From positions 876,811,594 through 876,875,593 of the forward strand of contig NC_081409.1 in NCBI RefSeq assembly GCF_030272615.1: a DNA stretch of 64,000 bases, read 5' to 3'. The stretch is from Cryptomeria japonica. Taxonomy: Eukaryota; Streptophyta; Pinopsida; Cupressales; Cupressaceae. The translations under genes were made by a program, and so were the position numbers. Under the pieces are notes generated by a model. The model had not been told where the DNA came from and did not search any database. It saw nothing but the letters and a program-made list of their open reading frames with translations. Within the stretch, counting starts at the first letter, position 1, and the number at the start of each line of letters is the position of its first letter. Positions 34,501 through 46,370 of this stretch are shown here, in pieces.

Positions 34501-35548
34501 TTTAAAGTGTCAAGTGGCCATTTTGATGGTTGATATAGCTAGCCCTAGCGATGTGATTTGTGTAATGTCTATCATGTTCGTTGAACCACTGATAGTATGT
34601 CAAGGGAGAATACCGCAAGGAGTGAAATTAGACACAAAAAATTAACAAAGAATAAATTTTATCAAATCAAGATAAAGGAAGGAATATCCTCCTAAATAAA
34701 ATTAATTGCGAGTAATCTAAAAGAGAAATTTTTTTTATAACAATAGTGTGATCTAGACCTAATGAATTGTGAAAGTGATGATTGTTGAGTGGTAAATTTG
34801 GCATGGGTATGGAGATGATTGCGTGGATGATATCTAAAATAAGTATTAATAATTTCCATCACTCCCTTAGAATGGGATTGTTATGTACCTTTATGTTTGG
34901 AAATTGTGAATAATGTACCCTACGAAACTTAAACCTTGGTGCCTAGAAATATAAACATTGTAATCCCTAGTGGTAGAAAACTACCCTATATAGGGGGCGG
35001 GTTTGAAGAACCTAAATTTGATTATGCCTTGTTAGCTAAGGAAGCTGGAAGAAATTGTGCTCCCAGGACGGTTTAACAAATATTTTATTAACACCCTAAT
35101 GAGGTGCCTTGATGTAAAATAAGTAGAATCATTATGAATAAACTGTGATGTCAATTCTCTTTAGTGGCGAGCATGGATGACAATTGCAGTGGGATAAACA
35201 TGTTTTACACGAACCCTTAATAAGTGTGACTCCTAGAAAATTAATAAGTAAACTATCATGTGTAACCTTGATTATGGGAGTTGATGTGTGTTATTGATAA
35301 AATTTGGATGGTGTATTAACGTAAGTTGTTGAAAGATAGAATTTTGTAACACCTACCTGAGGTTGAAGGGAAATGTAAGAATTTAACCTTATGAAGATAG
35401 TAAGCTAATTACAATAATAAGTTGGTTTTGGTAATGCATTTTTCTAGTAGGCAAGATAAGATTTAGAGTAACCTATTGAAAATATGGGAAATGTTATGTC
35501 CCTATTTCATAGTTCTGCTCATGTGATTTCCAGGAGTAAGTCGATCTC
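31522..35548 (+). other. Non-coding interior of the LARD
   Basis: AT-rich, no ORF with recognisable content. Many short Lys/Asn/Ile-type readings on both strands are broken by stops. No tandem repeats stand out. The RNA may still carry packaging signals, but none can be identified by eye. Confidence 0.8.
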
Positions 35549-35561
35549 TAGGGGAGGAGGA
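35549..35561 (+). other. Polypurine tract of the LARD
   Basis: taggggaggagga directly before TGTAGAGCCC. Confidence 0.85.
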
Positions 35562-38500
35562 TGTAGAGCCCTCCCCGATCAAGCTCTGGCTAACTCAGTT
35601 GACCATGGTTGACCTTACAAATAAATGCTATAATTCAATAGGATGGGCTATGTTAGACAGATAGATTGGTGAGAAAAGTAATTGAACCAGGTTACGGAAT
35701 CATTTCACCTTGAGGTGTACATTTTTATGCATTATGGATTTAGAGCTTATATGATTCTATAATTTGGATAACATTGATGTATGTTGATGCTTCATTTATA
35801 TGCTTTATGATATAGAACTCTATATGATTCTAGAATAGGATAAATTTGAGATGATGTATGTCATTATTGGATTTGCAGGACTTTACTATGATGATAGAAA
35901 TAGGATGCATGTTTTATGTATAGATCAAAATTATGAGGATTATGATAATTGTTTATGTGGATTATTTGGATATAAGATATATCGATTTGTTTAAATGTAA
36001 ATTTTATGCGGAGTGTTTGATGTGTGTGTTCTTATTCATGAGTTTAATATTATATGAGGTTATTTGGAATTACTAATGTGTAATTCAGATGTGCAGGAAA
36101 ATTATCCATGTGACCATGGAAATAATATGAAGAACCAAACCTAGACCTATGTACGTTCGTAAAACCAGGGTTTGTCTATTTGGAGAGACAACACCCCGTA
36201 TGTATCGTATTTTATTTGTGAAAGTAAATTTTGCATGTGTGTTAAATTGAATTTATTAATTTGTGTAAATCCAACAAGAGACAAATTTCATATGTAATTT
36301 TGTAAAAGTATTTTTATTGTGTCACTTGACACATGTGTTGATTTATGTCTTGATTTTTGAATTGTCTCTTAGAGGGAGTTGTTTTAACCATAGCTTTTTC
36401 AAATAATTTAATGTGGTTCTATATTTTCCTTGGGTAGAGAATCTTTGGGGTGGTCAACTTGGGTTTGACCCGAAAGTTAACTTCAGATGGGTTTAAAAGG
36501 GGTCAAATGGACTCCTAGGGGTAGTTTAAAGGTGTTTCCTAAAGCTCATAAGGTATACCTAAGGGTTAGGAGTAATTTTAGGCATGTGACAACTCCCATG
36601 TGACTGTTTAGTCATCCCAAAAAGTGAGTTTTCTAAGATGTGCGAAAATTGGATTTAGAAAGCATCTTCTAGGTTAGTTAACTTTCCTTTTTGATGAGAG
36701 ATCCCTTTTGATCTTTTCCGGACTTTTTCCTTTTTCAATTTTAGAAACCTGTGAGAACTCTCACCGAGGTCTTCTTAGGTAAGAATGAGAGATTTTGTGG
36801 GTAATCACCCACTCTCCATTTTTGGAGACAATGCAATTTTGAAAGGAAAAATAGATTTGGTATAGGAATTTGGCTAAGGGTAGAGAAGCAAGGAATTTGT
36901 GGAATTGGGCTGCTCATCCTCAACTAAACTAGCATACCTTTGGGCAGTTTGAAGGTTGGTTCAACTTCTCTTTGTATTGTTTTCATGTTGCATGTTACGT
37001 TGAAAAGATTTGCTTGTAAGAAAAGGCTAGTTCTTGCATTTTTCTTTTGTGAAAATTATTACGCGTTATGTCTTTTATTTCTTGTATGCATTCTGTGTTT
37101 TGGGAGTAACCAAGACCTCCTACTCTTGAGAGAGAGGATGGTCTTATGGGTGGTAGAAGTTTGACAACCCTCGAGTGAGAGGCTCTTGTTATGAGAGTGA
37201 TCTCAAGGGATATATATGTGACCCTTGTTGCATGGCTTGTTTATGCATTTGGGGGTCATAAGGAGGGAAATAAGGCATGAATGCCTTGGGGGGCATAAGG
37301 ATGTGGGGTTATTATACTTATGATAAATTTTTGTTTGCCATGAGGTGGCTTTGTGTTTTTCCATACTTGCAGTCTCCTCAAGGTACTTGGTCCACTACCA
37401 CCCTTGAAAAGACATCACATTGTGTAGTGCAGTGTAGCCTTAGTTGGGAATATGTTTGTGATTGTTTTCCCCTTCTTGTTGTGTTTGCATGTGTATAACC
37501 TATCTAGGGCTTGGTTCTCCAAGCTCGGGGGTGGCTACTAGTTAGCCTAGGCTGAGAGGTGAGCACTCCATGGTCATAGCCTATGATTTATTTGTAGGTT
37601 GTTGAAAGAAAAGAAACAGACAAGTAGAAGTTGCTGGACTTATGTGTTTACAAAAAAAGATTTGGGAATAAAAAATTTATGTTTTTAAGTTGCAGCAATG
37701 TAAAAGGGAAACTATTTTGTATTTATTTTCGAAAGGAAATGTATCTAATATTTTTAAGATCCTCATTTAATAGAAATGAGAGATCCATTTGTAAGGTTGA
37801 CTATAATGTATTTTAAATATACCATAAGGAAATACATTGTTTTTATGAAAGTATTATTTGGTTGCAAAATGAATTATTTATGTTAAGTTTACGTTTTGTA
37901 TTGTTCTTAAAATTTTAAATGATTGCATGCATGTTACTTTGAAAACAAATGTTCAAATTTATTTCCTTATGCATATCTCTAAGTTTAATTTTAAAATAAA
38001 CCTAGATTTATGTAGTTGCTGAATATGTTTTATTATACTCTATCATTTTTCCTTTTCATTTATTCCCAAAAAACAAATCTAAAAATTAATATGATTATCT
38101 CTAAGTTTTATTTCAATATTTTCTAGTCTTAAAATAGTTGCTGTATAAATTGATTTAATTCTGTCTTTTTACTTGTTTGCAGAAATTAAAATCTAGAATT
38201 AAATGGCCTATCTATTTAAAAAAAAAAATAACATATTTATATAGTCATTGTTCATATTTATTTAACTTTGTTATTTATTTATTTGCAGAAATGAAACCTA
38301 CCGTTAATTAGGCTATCTCTGATATATGGAATTTATTTAAAAAAAATTATATTGTATTAAATCAGATTGTTATAGTCATATTGTTTAAAAGTTTCAAAAT
38401 AAAATAAAATAATAATAACTATATCTTTGCACAGTAGAGTTAGCCTGAGTTTCAAATGCATTTAATATATATATATATATAACAAATTACCATGGAAAGG

Positions 38501-38901
38501 GGCTCGGCCCCTGAGGACTTTCCCGCAGGGCGCCCCCCCCCTCTGCAGTGGGCGGCGACCCTACCAGCGACGACGCCACTGGGGCTGTGAGCCACGCCTC
38601 ACAGCGGCGGCCAAGGCCGCCACTATGAGATGCGACCTGTCCCTGCGGGGTGCCCCCCCCAATGACCTCTGCCTCTTAAAAAAAAAACTCGGCCGCCCTC
38701 TGCCACCCTTATTTGCTTGGCCCCTGCAACAATAAAGAAATTTGAAACCCTAACCCAGTTTGGGTTAGGGTGTTCAAAAAATCATAGTATGAATTAAGAA
38801 ATGAAAAATATAAAAGGGTTTATTCTTATAATAATAAGGTTAGGGTTTGCATGGATAACTTATAATAAAGTGAAAACACATATATATATATATATATATA
38901 T

Positions 38902-38958
<57 letters not shown>

Positions 38959-39555
38959 AAAATATGAAGGGATAGGGAAAATTTTAGATTAAATGTTTTA
39001 TTAAGTGTTTTTAATCTATATATATGTTTATAATAAACATGTGGGAAAATATATGCTTTTTGATAAACATAAGGGTATATTTTAAAATGATGTTTAATAT
39101 TTTATTATTATTTTTGTAGTTTATTCTGATATTGATTTTGGAGATTAAACCATATAGGACGATTTTCGTTATGAATTTAATTGACCCTATGTCGATTTAG
39201 TGTAATCATATTTTAATTATTATTAAAATAAATTTTAGTCATTATACACTAAGTGCTAGGACTAATTTATTTAGTTCCTAAAAACAATTAATGGTTATTG
39301 GAGATTAATTTTATGTACACCAATTAATTGACTAAATTAATTTATTGATTAAAATCGATGAAATAATAAATAATTCTTTTAGTGTTCCGCATTTGATTTA
39401 AATTAATATGACTTACTTGAGTTAGTGGTTAGGGTTAACTCATGCATAGTTAAGACAAACTTGCTAGTGCATTTCATGTTAGCAAATTTAATGTTTTATT
39501 TGTGATTTTTAAAAAGAAATTTATCTCGTTCGTACCCAAAAGTTTGGGCATGACA
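35562..39555 (+). mobile_element. Right LTR of the LARD (3,994 bp)
   Basis: Collinear with the left LTR with a few percent of visible substitutions. Length differences lie mainly in the GC patch, the A runs and the microsatellite. Confidence 0.93.
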
Positions 39556-39560
39556 CAAAC
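39556..39560. repeat. Target-site duplication CAAAC, right
   Basis: Matches 27383-27387. Confidence 0.95.
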
Positions 39561-41510
39561 CTACTTTTTATAAGTGGCCCCCATCATCTACTTAAGTTTT
39601 GTGATTAAATAAAATTTATGGAAGGTGTTAAAAATATTAACTATATTTAATCACAACTATTATGTACAAACATGTTTCTTGTAAGAGACACATCTCTTCA
39701 TTGATATGCCCATTTAAATATTTTTGGATCCATCTATTTGAAATACACATAAAATAAATTAAAAATATCAATTTGAGTTTTCCAAACTTCTACAATTCCT
39801 TGTCATTGATGTTATTTGAAGAGTTACAAAGCTATTTTGAACTATTGATTATCACATGTTTGCCTTCATTGGTGATTTTGAGTTGATTAGCAAGTCATAC
39901 AAAGTTGTTGATAGATGAAGACTTCATCAACATTTTGAAAGTTTCTTACAACTTCACAACTCATAATAGGAATTTTGACTATAGTTAAGAACTGTTACAA
40001 ACTTGTCAAATGATTTATATCACTCCTATTTATTTTCTTGTTGGTGATTTCCTTAATACTAGCAACCTCTCAAAAATTATAACCGTTCCATTTTGAGCTA
40101 ATTCGGTCATCGACATTTTAGTTATTAACTTGCATTATAACACCAATTTTTATTTTCTTTTACTTGTTTAATAGCTCTTCACAACTTCGTTTTTCAAGTT
40201 AGAAAAGGTTTACTTAATCTCAAGGTTCCATCAGTGTTCAAACCATGATTCAAAATCTTTTAAACTTTAAAACTCGTGCCTTGTTAAAAAAAATAGTTAT
40301 AGTATTTTAAAATTCTTTATGGTATTTCAAAGGGAGCTATGAACTTGTATGAACCCACCAATGAAAATAGGCTTTACTTCATCATCAACAAGTAGGAATG
40401 AGTTGGAAACTTGTATAGAAGTACTCACAATTTTTAATTTTGTTTTGGATTGAAATTTAGTAGTAATTTCACAACTTGCATTGGTGTCTGAAATAGGATA
40501 TAAACCAAAGTGAAATTATTAATAAATATTAGTTTTTTGGTCATTTGAGACTTCGTGTAAGTTTGAAACTTGCAACTAAGTGATGACAGTATTGATCCTT
40601 CGAATGTTTCCTCCATCTTTACCACACATATTGACTAGTTTATTTGATATGAAGTCTGGTGTTAGTTTGAAGCTTGCAACTAAGTGATTGAAAGTATCGA
40701 TCCTTCCAATTTTTCCATATTCTTTACCATACATTGATTAATGTATTTGATATGAAGACTTGTAGATAACTTATGAATTGGCTTAATAAATTTGTCAATT
40801 TGACAAAGTTTAATACATAACTTGTACATGATTTCATAATTTGTCATGAAATCTTGTCATATTGTGAATAATAACATTGTGAGTATCACTACCAAGTGGT
40901 TTGTCTCCAACATTGACAAAACTTCCAATTTAATGGTTTCTATAAACCAAATAGCGAAATATTGAAGCTTTGAAATATCACAATATAAAAGATGTATAAA
41001 GTTGAAATCCTATCATATCAAGAAAAATATTACTAAGAACACCCCCACAGAAGGATTTTGCATCATCACATGCATACATTACAAGATTTAATAATTTTCA
41101 TGATTTTTCACATTGTGTGACCACTCCCAAGGGTTTTTATTGAAATGATGTCAGTTATGCTTTGATACAATGAGAGAATTTGAATTTTCTAATGGTTAAA
41201 TGTATCTTTAACTATGGATTACTCGAAAAAATGATTTGAACATAATTTTTTTTTTTTTTGAGTTTAAAGATCAGGCTAACATTACAATGTGTGTGTTTTT
41301 GTGTAATCAAGATACATGTTTTATTATGATGAATGCATTTTCCTTGGTATTCCCTTTTTGTCTTCACTTTTTTCTACTCCTAGAAATGTAAATCCTCACT
41401 TGCTTATAAGAGACATTGGTGTCAGTCCCCCATTAATAGGGGTAAGGAAGGCTGATCTTCCTTTAAATTCATATGAAGGAATCCAATAGATAGTGCCAAA
41501 CACAAGATGG
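39561..41510. other. AT-rich intergenic DNA
   Basis: No supported gene. Phrases such as aacttgta, aacttgca and acttcacaac recur many times, suggesting an old decayed tandem repeat. A clear remnant is the duplication at 40560-40765. Confidence 0.55.
40560..40765 (+). repeat. Imperfect tandem duplication, period about 104 bp
   Basis: agtttgaaacttgcaactaa at 40560 and agtttgaagcttgcaactaa at 40664 start two units that both end in ttgatatgaag. Confidence 0.8.
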
Positions 41511-41511
41511 A

Positions 41512-41900
41512 CAAAAGAGAATTTTGATGGTGCTTCAAAGAGTTATCCAGGACCAAGCAAGGCAGGATGTGTGACATGCGATCAAAATTGAAAAATCCTT
41601 GTAGAGAATCACATTATTTAGGTAAAACCATAAAAAACAGTGCAAAATTTAGGGTGGCTTTCTTGGGATTCAGATGGGTTTGGATCTAAATGTTAGGCAA
41701 ATTCATCTTGAGAGTGATTCATTGATAACAATCAATGCTATTAGACAAAAAATTCACCCCTACCTGGAAGTTGGATTGATGACTGAAACCCATTAGAGAT
41801 CTTATTAATAGATTTGATGAGTTCAAAGTGACACATGTATACTGTGAAAGGAATAAGGTGGAAAACAACTTGGTGAAGCTAGTTGTAAAAAGGTTGGTTT
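41512..41900 (+). pseudogene. RNase H-domain relic of a LINE or related element
   Basis: In one frame ENFDGASKSYPGPSKAGCV matches the start of the RVT_3-type RNase H found at the 3' end of plant L1 elements. Further on, HLESDSLIT-like and HVYCERNKVENNLVK-like readings correspond to later parts of the domain. Several stops break it. Its upstream RT is absent, so it is an isolated fragment left of the large LINE and separate from it. Confidence 0.65.
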
Positions 41901-42018
41901 AGTTTTGATGGTTGGGCCACACAAACAAAGTGAGGGAATGAGGTGGAAAACAACTTGGTGAAGCTAGTTGTAAAAAGGTTTATTTAGTATTGATGGTTAG
42001 GCCACACAAACAAAGTGA
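41850..42018 (+). repeat. 85-bp tandem duplication at the end of the RNase H relic
   Basis: aggtggaaaacaacttggtg at 41856 recurs at 41941, and the copies stay similar through ccacacaaacaaagtga. Confidence 0.9.
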
Positions 42019-42188
42019 TGACACGACAATAATGGTGAATGATGATGGGTCTCTTGATGGTGCCAACCCATCTGTCTAGTGAAAGATAGATGATTGGACG
42101 AAGATTACTTTTCCCACAAATACAATCATATAATGACAACCTTAGAGTTAGAGAATCAACAAAGAAAAATACATTGGTTGTGTGTAGG

Positions 42189-42205
42189 AAAGAGATTAAG
42201 TGAGT
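42189..42205. repeat. Possible left target-site duplication of the LINE
   Basis: aaagagattaagtgagt matches aaagagattgagggagt after the poly(A) tail (53152-53168) at 15 of 17 positions. Confidence 0.45.
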
Positions 42206-42513
42206 GAACATTAAGAAGGATGAGAATGTAGAGTGATGCTCAAGGTTCGAGCAGTGGCTAGGGTCGCGGGCCCTAGCTCTGTTTTCTCTACCTCTTTTTG
42301 TGATCGGCGAGCTTTGTTTTGTGTTGAAGATTTCTTCTATTGGGGTGGGGTAAGCTTGGTGTTGGGTTTGGTATGGTGGTGTGTTTGGTGTTGGGTTTTC
42401 GGCTTTGTTTTTGGTGTTTTGGGTTAGTTGTTGTGGGCTTGTGCAGGAGTTTTTGTTCTTTTTTCTTTGTGGAGGATCCTCAAGTCTCCAATTATCTGGT
42501 GGTTGTTGGCTCC

Positions 42514-43861
42514 ATGTTGCCCCCTGGTTCTTTTTCTGGAGTGTATGCAAAGCGACCTGATTCATTTTATATAGGAGAGAGTTCTAAATTAAAGAAGGTG
42601 AATAGTTGTCTTCCTCGTAGTCACGATCATCCTGTTTTGGTAATCCCTCCTGAATCGGTTATGGAGGATGTAGATTATTGGAGCTGGCGTACTTTGATGT
42701 ATAAATTCTTAGGGATCCACATCTCTTTGTTGGCTCTTGAGGCATGTATTCATTGCACATGGTAGGTCAAAGGTGATTTGGAGATCATGCTAGCTGTGAA
42801 CAACTATTTCTTGGTTGTCTTTACAAACATTACAAACAAGAATCGGGTTTTTGAGGGAGGCCTATATTTTTATAATAAGGTGGGTTTGTTTGTAAAACCC
42901 TAGCATGGAGGGTTTAATTCAATGGAAGAGATGTCTTTGAAGGTTCCTATGTGGGTTCATTTTCCATGTCTCCCTCTTGAGTTTTGGCGCGAAGATATTC
43001 TAAATCAGATTGTTGCTTTTCTTGGTAAGCTTGTTGCATTTGCTCAAGAGAACACAGGATAAAAAGGTAATTTATTTTGCCTGCATCTATGTTGAGATTG
43101 ATTTAAATAATCCATTGCTAGATTATTTAGAAATTTGTTTGGGCTCTGCTTCATGGATCCAACTACTTGATTATGTGTCTCTCCCTTTTCGTTGTCGGGT
43201 CTTCCATGAGTATGGTCATCTCCAACGTCAATTCCCTCAAGTTAATAAGAATGTTGGTACTTCGGTTGTTGGCTCTCCTCCTCCCTTAGTTCCACATCCG
43301 GAAATGGGAGATAAGGGTATGGCCCCTGTGCATGTAAATGCCCCAGATAAGGATGGTTTCATGTCTGTTAAACCTCGTGCCAATGGGAGAGGCCAAAAAA
43401 GATCCTTTAAGGATATGTAGCCTAATGAGAGATTAAATCATTTTGAGGTTTTGGACACTTCATCCTTGGAGGAAGGGATTCTAGGTGATGTTTCCTCTGG
43501 GGCAGCTACAATAGGTATGTATATTGTACAAGAGGAACAACTCCCTATTTTGAGTCAGCATGTTGGTCTACAACAGGATTGTTCTTCTTCTATCCCTTCA
43601 TATGGGGTATCTCGCGTTTGCATTGACTTGTAGGATGACATTGTTTTAGTGGATTTGGCTAACAAGGTGCGGTTGAGTGGCAAGGGGAAAGGTTCGATTT
43701 TGGGTTTGGGTTTGTAGCGATTCCCTCATAAGAAAATTTCTTATGATAATTATTCTAAAGGTGGTCATAAAAAAGACCAAGATAATATTAAATCAGCTAG
43801 GGATTTGTTAGTGGAGTCTAGGGTGGTCAAGCCCGTTGATGTTCACTTCTCCCAATCTTCT
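42514..43861 (+). pseudogene. LINE ORF1, copy A (DUF4283 / zinc-knuckle-like protein)
   Basis: Likely start ATG at 42514 (MLPPGSFSGVYAKR). A DUF4283-like segment follows: LEIMLAVNNYFLVVF, WVHFPCLPLEFWREDILNQ. Then, in another frame, VEIDLNNPLLDYLEICLG and SLPFRCRVFHEYGHLQRQFP. The last is a zinc knuckle in which two of the Cys have become Phe. A Pro-rich linker and an Arg/Lys patch (RGQKRSFKDM) follow, then a TAG. Stops include one after HCTW and one in the 43,055-43,060 region (TAA). The protein would coat the element RNA. Confidence 0.75.
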
Positions 43862-45333
43862 CAATGATTTTTCTTTCTTGGAATGTTAGGGGGTTGAATA
43901 GAATACCTAGACAAAAGGCTATTCATGATTTGGTTGTAGTTCATTTGCTGGATATCTTCTGTGTTTAGGAGACTAAGGTTTCTGTTGATGTCATGCTTCA
44001 TTATGCTTCTCATATTTGGTATTTTGGTAAGTGTCAGTGCATTGGATCTCAAGGTAATTCTGGAGGTTTGGCACTATTTTGGAATCCTCGCAAGATAGAT
44101 CCCCTTTGGTGGATTTCTAGTCACTCTTCTATCTCCATGGTTGCTTCTTCCTTAGATTTTAGTGAGACTATTTTGATTACTAATGTTTATGCTCCAATTG
44201 ACATTAGTGGTAAAGTCCAGCTTTGGGCACATATTAGGTATATCCAATCATGTTCTCCTTATCTTCCTTGGATCTTAGATGGTGATTTTAATTCCATTTT
44301 GAGTTTGGAGAAAAAAAGAGGGGGATTGTCTAGACTGGGTCCTGCCTCCGATCTTTTTTGAGCTCAGGTGGATTATCTTGCTTTAGTGGATGTTAAGCCC
44401 TCTAATGGAACTTTCACTTGGAATAATCGAAGAAGTGGACAGGAGGCGATCTCTGAATAGCTGGATAGGTTTCTTGTCTCCTGTTTTTGGCTTGGTTGTG
44501 GCTTCGTTACTACTTCTGAAATTCTTGACTGGAGAGAGTCTGATCACTGGCCTATTAAGTTCTTGGCTTCTTCTTTTGTTAGTCCTAAGAATCCTACTTT
44601 TAAATTTCATCTCATGTGGCTTTGTGACTCTTCGCTGCATCACTTAGTGGCCAAGTGGCAAAGAGAGGGTGGCCCTGCATATGGCACAACTATGTTTTTG
44701 TTTGTTAAGAAGCTTCAATATGTCAAATATCACCTTACGAGATGGAATACGTCCTGCTTTGGAAACCTTCAGTCTAGGAAGAGGAACACTCTTGAATGTC
44801 TTGCGGTGATTACTCGCCGAATTCGGGATTCTAGATTCTCAGAAGCCCCTGGAAAAACTGAGTCCCAGGCCATGCATAATGTGGAGGAATGGGAGCTTCG
44901 AGAGGAGATTGATTGAAAACAAAAGGATCAGATTGATTGGCTACAAGAAGGGGATAGAAATATTGTATTTTTTCATCATTCTGTTTAGGCTCGTCGTAAT
45001 AAGGGGTACATTACCTCTCTTGTTAATTTGGACAGGCTTCAGATTTCTTCTTTGTCAAATATGTCTTGTGAGGCTCGTCATTTTTATTCTTCTCTTTTTG
45101 CTGATGATTCCCCTCCTACTGTTGTAGAGGAGAATTTGATCCTTTCCTACATTCCGTCTTTGGTCACCAATGCAATGAATGATTCTCTCATTGGTCTGAT
45201 TTTGTTGCCTGAGTTAGAAGAGGTGGTTTTGAGATGAACAAAGGTAAAGCTCCAGAACCAGATGGCTTCCCTGCTGATTTTTTTAGGAGTTTTGGGATAT
45301 TGTTAATCCGGTGTAAAGTTGGAATTATGCCCG
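42827..45333 (+). repeat. Tandem unit A (2,507 bp) of the LINE
   Basis: Starts acattacaaacaagaatcgg within ORF1 and ends after gtgtaaagttggaattatgc in the N-terminal RT region. Confidence 0.9.
43864..45300 (+). pseudogene. LINE ORF2 copy A: endonuclease and RT N-terminus
   Basis: ATG at 43864. Apurinic-type endonuclease motifs are present in order: SWNVRGLN, an ETK with a TAG just before it, VYAPID, DGDFNS and ESDHWP. Stops and frameshifts break the frame at several points. It ends in a KGKAPEPDGFPADFF-like RT segment where the copy is cut off at the A/B junction. Confidence 0.82.
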
Positions 45334-46370
45334 ACATTACAAACAAGAATCGGGTTTTTGAGGGAGGCCTATATTTTTATAATAAGGTGGGTTTGATTGT
45401 AAAACCCTAGCATGCAGGGTTTAATTCAATGGAAGAGATGTCTTTGAAGGTTCCTATGTGGGTTCATTTTCCATGTCTCCCTCTTGAGTTTTGGCGTGAA
45501 GATATTCTGAATCAGATTGTTGCTTTGCTTGGTAAGCCTGTTGCAATTGCTCAACAAAACACAGGATAAAAAGGTAATTTCTTTTGCCTGCATCTGTGTT
45601 GAGATTGATTTAAATAATCCATTGCTAGATTATTTAGAAATTTGTTTGGGCTTTGCTTCATGGATCCAACTACTTGATTATGAGTCTCTCCCTTTTCGTT
45701 GTCGCGTCTTCCATGAGTATGGTCATCTCCAACGTCAATTCCCATGAGTTAATAAGAATGTTGGTACTTTGGTTGTTGGCTCTCCTCCTTCTTTAGTTCC
45801 ACATCCAGAAATGGGAGATAAGGGTATGGCCCCTGTGCAAGTAAATGGCCCATATAAGGATGGTTTCATGCCTATTAAACCTCGTGCCAGTGGGAGAGGC
45901 CAAAAAAGATCCTTTAAGGATATGTAGCCTAATGAGAGATTAAATCGTTTTGAGGTTTTGGACACTTTATCCTTGGAGGAAGGGATTGTAGGTGATGTTT
46001 CCTCTGGGGCAGCTACAATAGGTATGTATATTGTACAAGAGGAACAACTCCCTATTTTGGGTCAGCGTGTTGGTCTATAACAGGATGGTTCTTCTTCTAT
46101 CCCTTCATCAGGGGTATCCCACGTTTGCATTGACTTGTAGGATGACATTGTTTTAGTGGATTTGGCTAACGAGGTGTGGTTGACTGGCAAGGGGAAAGGT
46201 TGAATGTTGGGTTTGGGTTTGTAGTGATTCCCTTATAAGAAAATTTCTTATGATAATTATTCTAAAGGTGGTCATAAAAAAGACCAAGATAAGATTAAAT
46301 TAGCTGGGGATTTGTTAGTGGAGTCTGGGGTGGTCGAGCCCATTGATGTTCACTTCTCCCAATCTTCTTA
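45334..46370 (+). pseudogene. LINE ORF1, copy B (N-truncated)
   Basis: Lacks the first part of ORF1. It shows the same FHEYGHLQRQFP altered knuckle, the same TAA after the NTG segment and the same TAG after RSFKDM as copy A. These shared defects show the copies descend from an already damaged ORF1. Confidence 0.75.

Larger units (their letters stand above)
27388..39555 (+). mobile_element. Large non-coding LTR retrotransposon (LARD), 12.2 kb
   Basis: Two LTRs of 4,119 and 3,994 bp surround a 4,055-bp interior. There is a perfect CAAAC TSD, a primer site after the left LTR and a polypurine tract before the right LTR. The longest interior ORFs are about 60 codons, with no gag or pol motif on either strand. 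Long LTRs with a non-coding interior are the definition of a large retrotransposon derivative. It must be mobilised by a partner element. Confidence 0.92.

Noticed and set aside
31522-35548. Decayed gag-pol in the LARD interior
   Set aside because: Reading all frames by eye gave no RT, integrase or knuckle motif; a profile search could still find remote traces.
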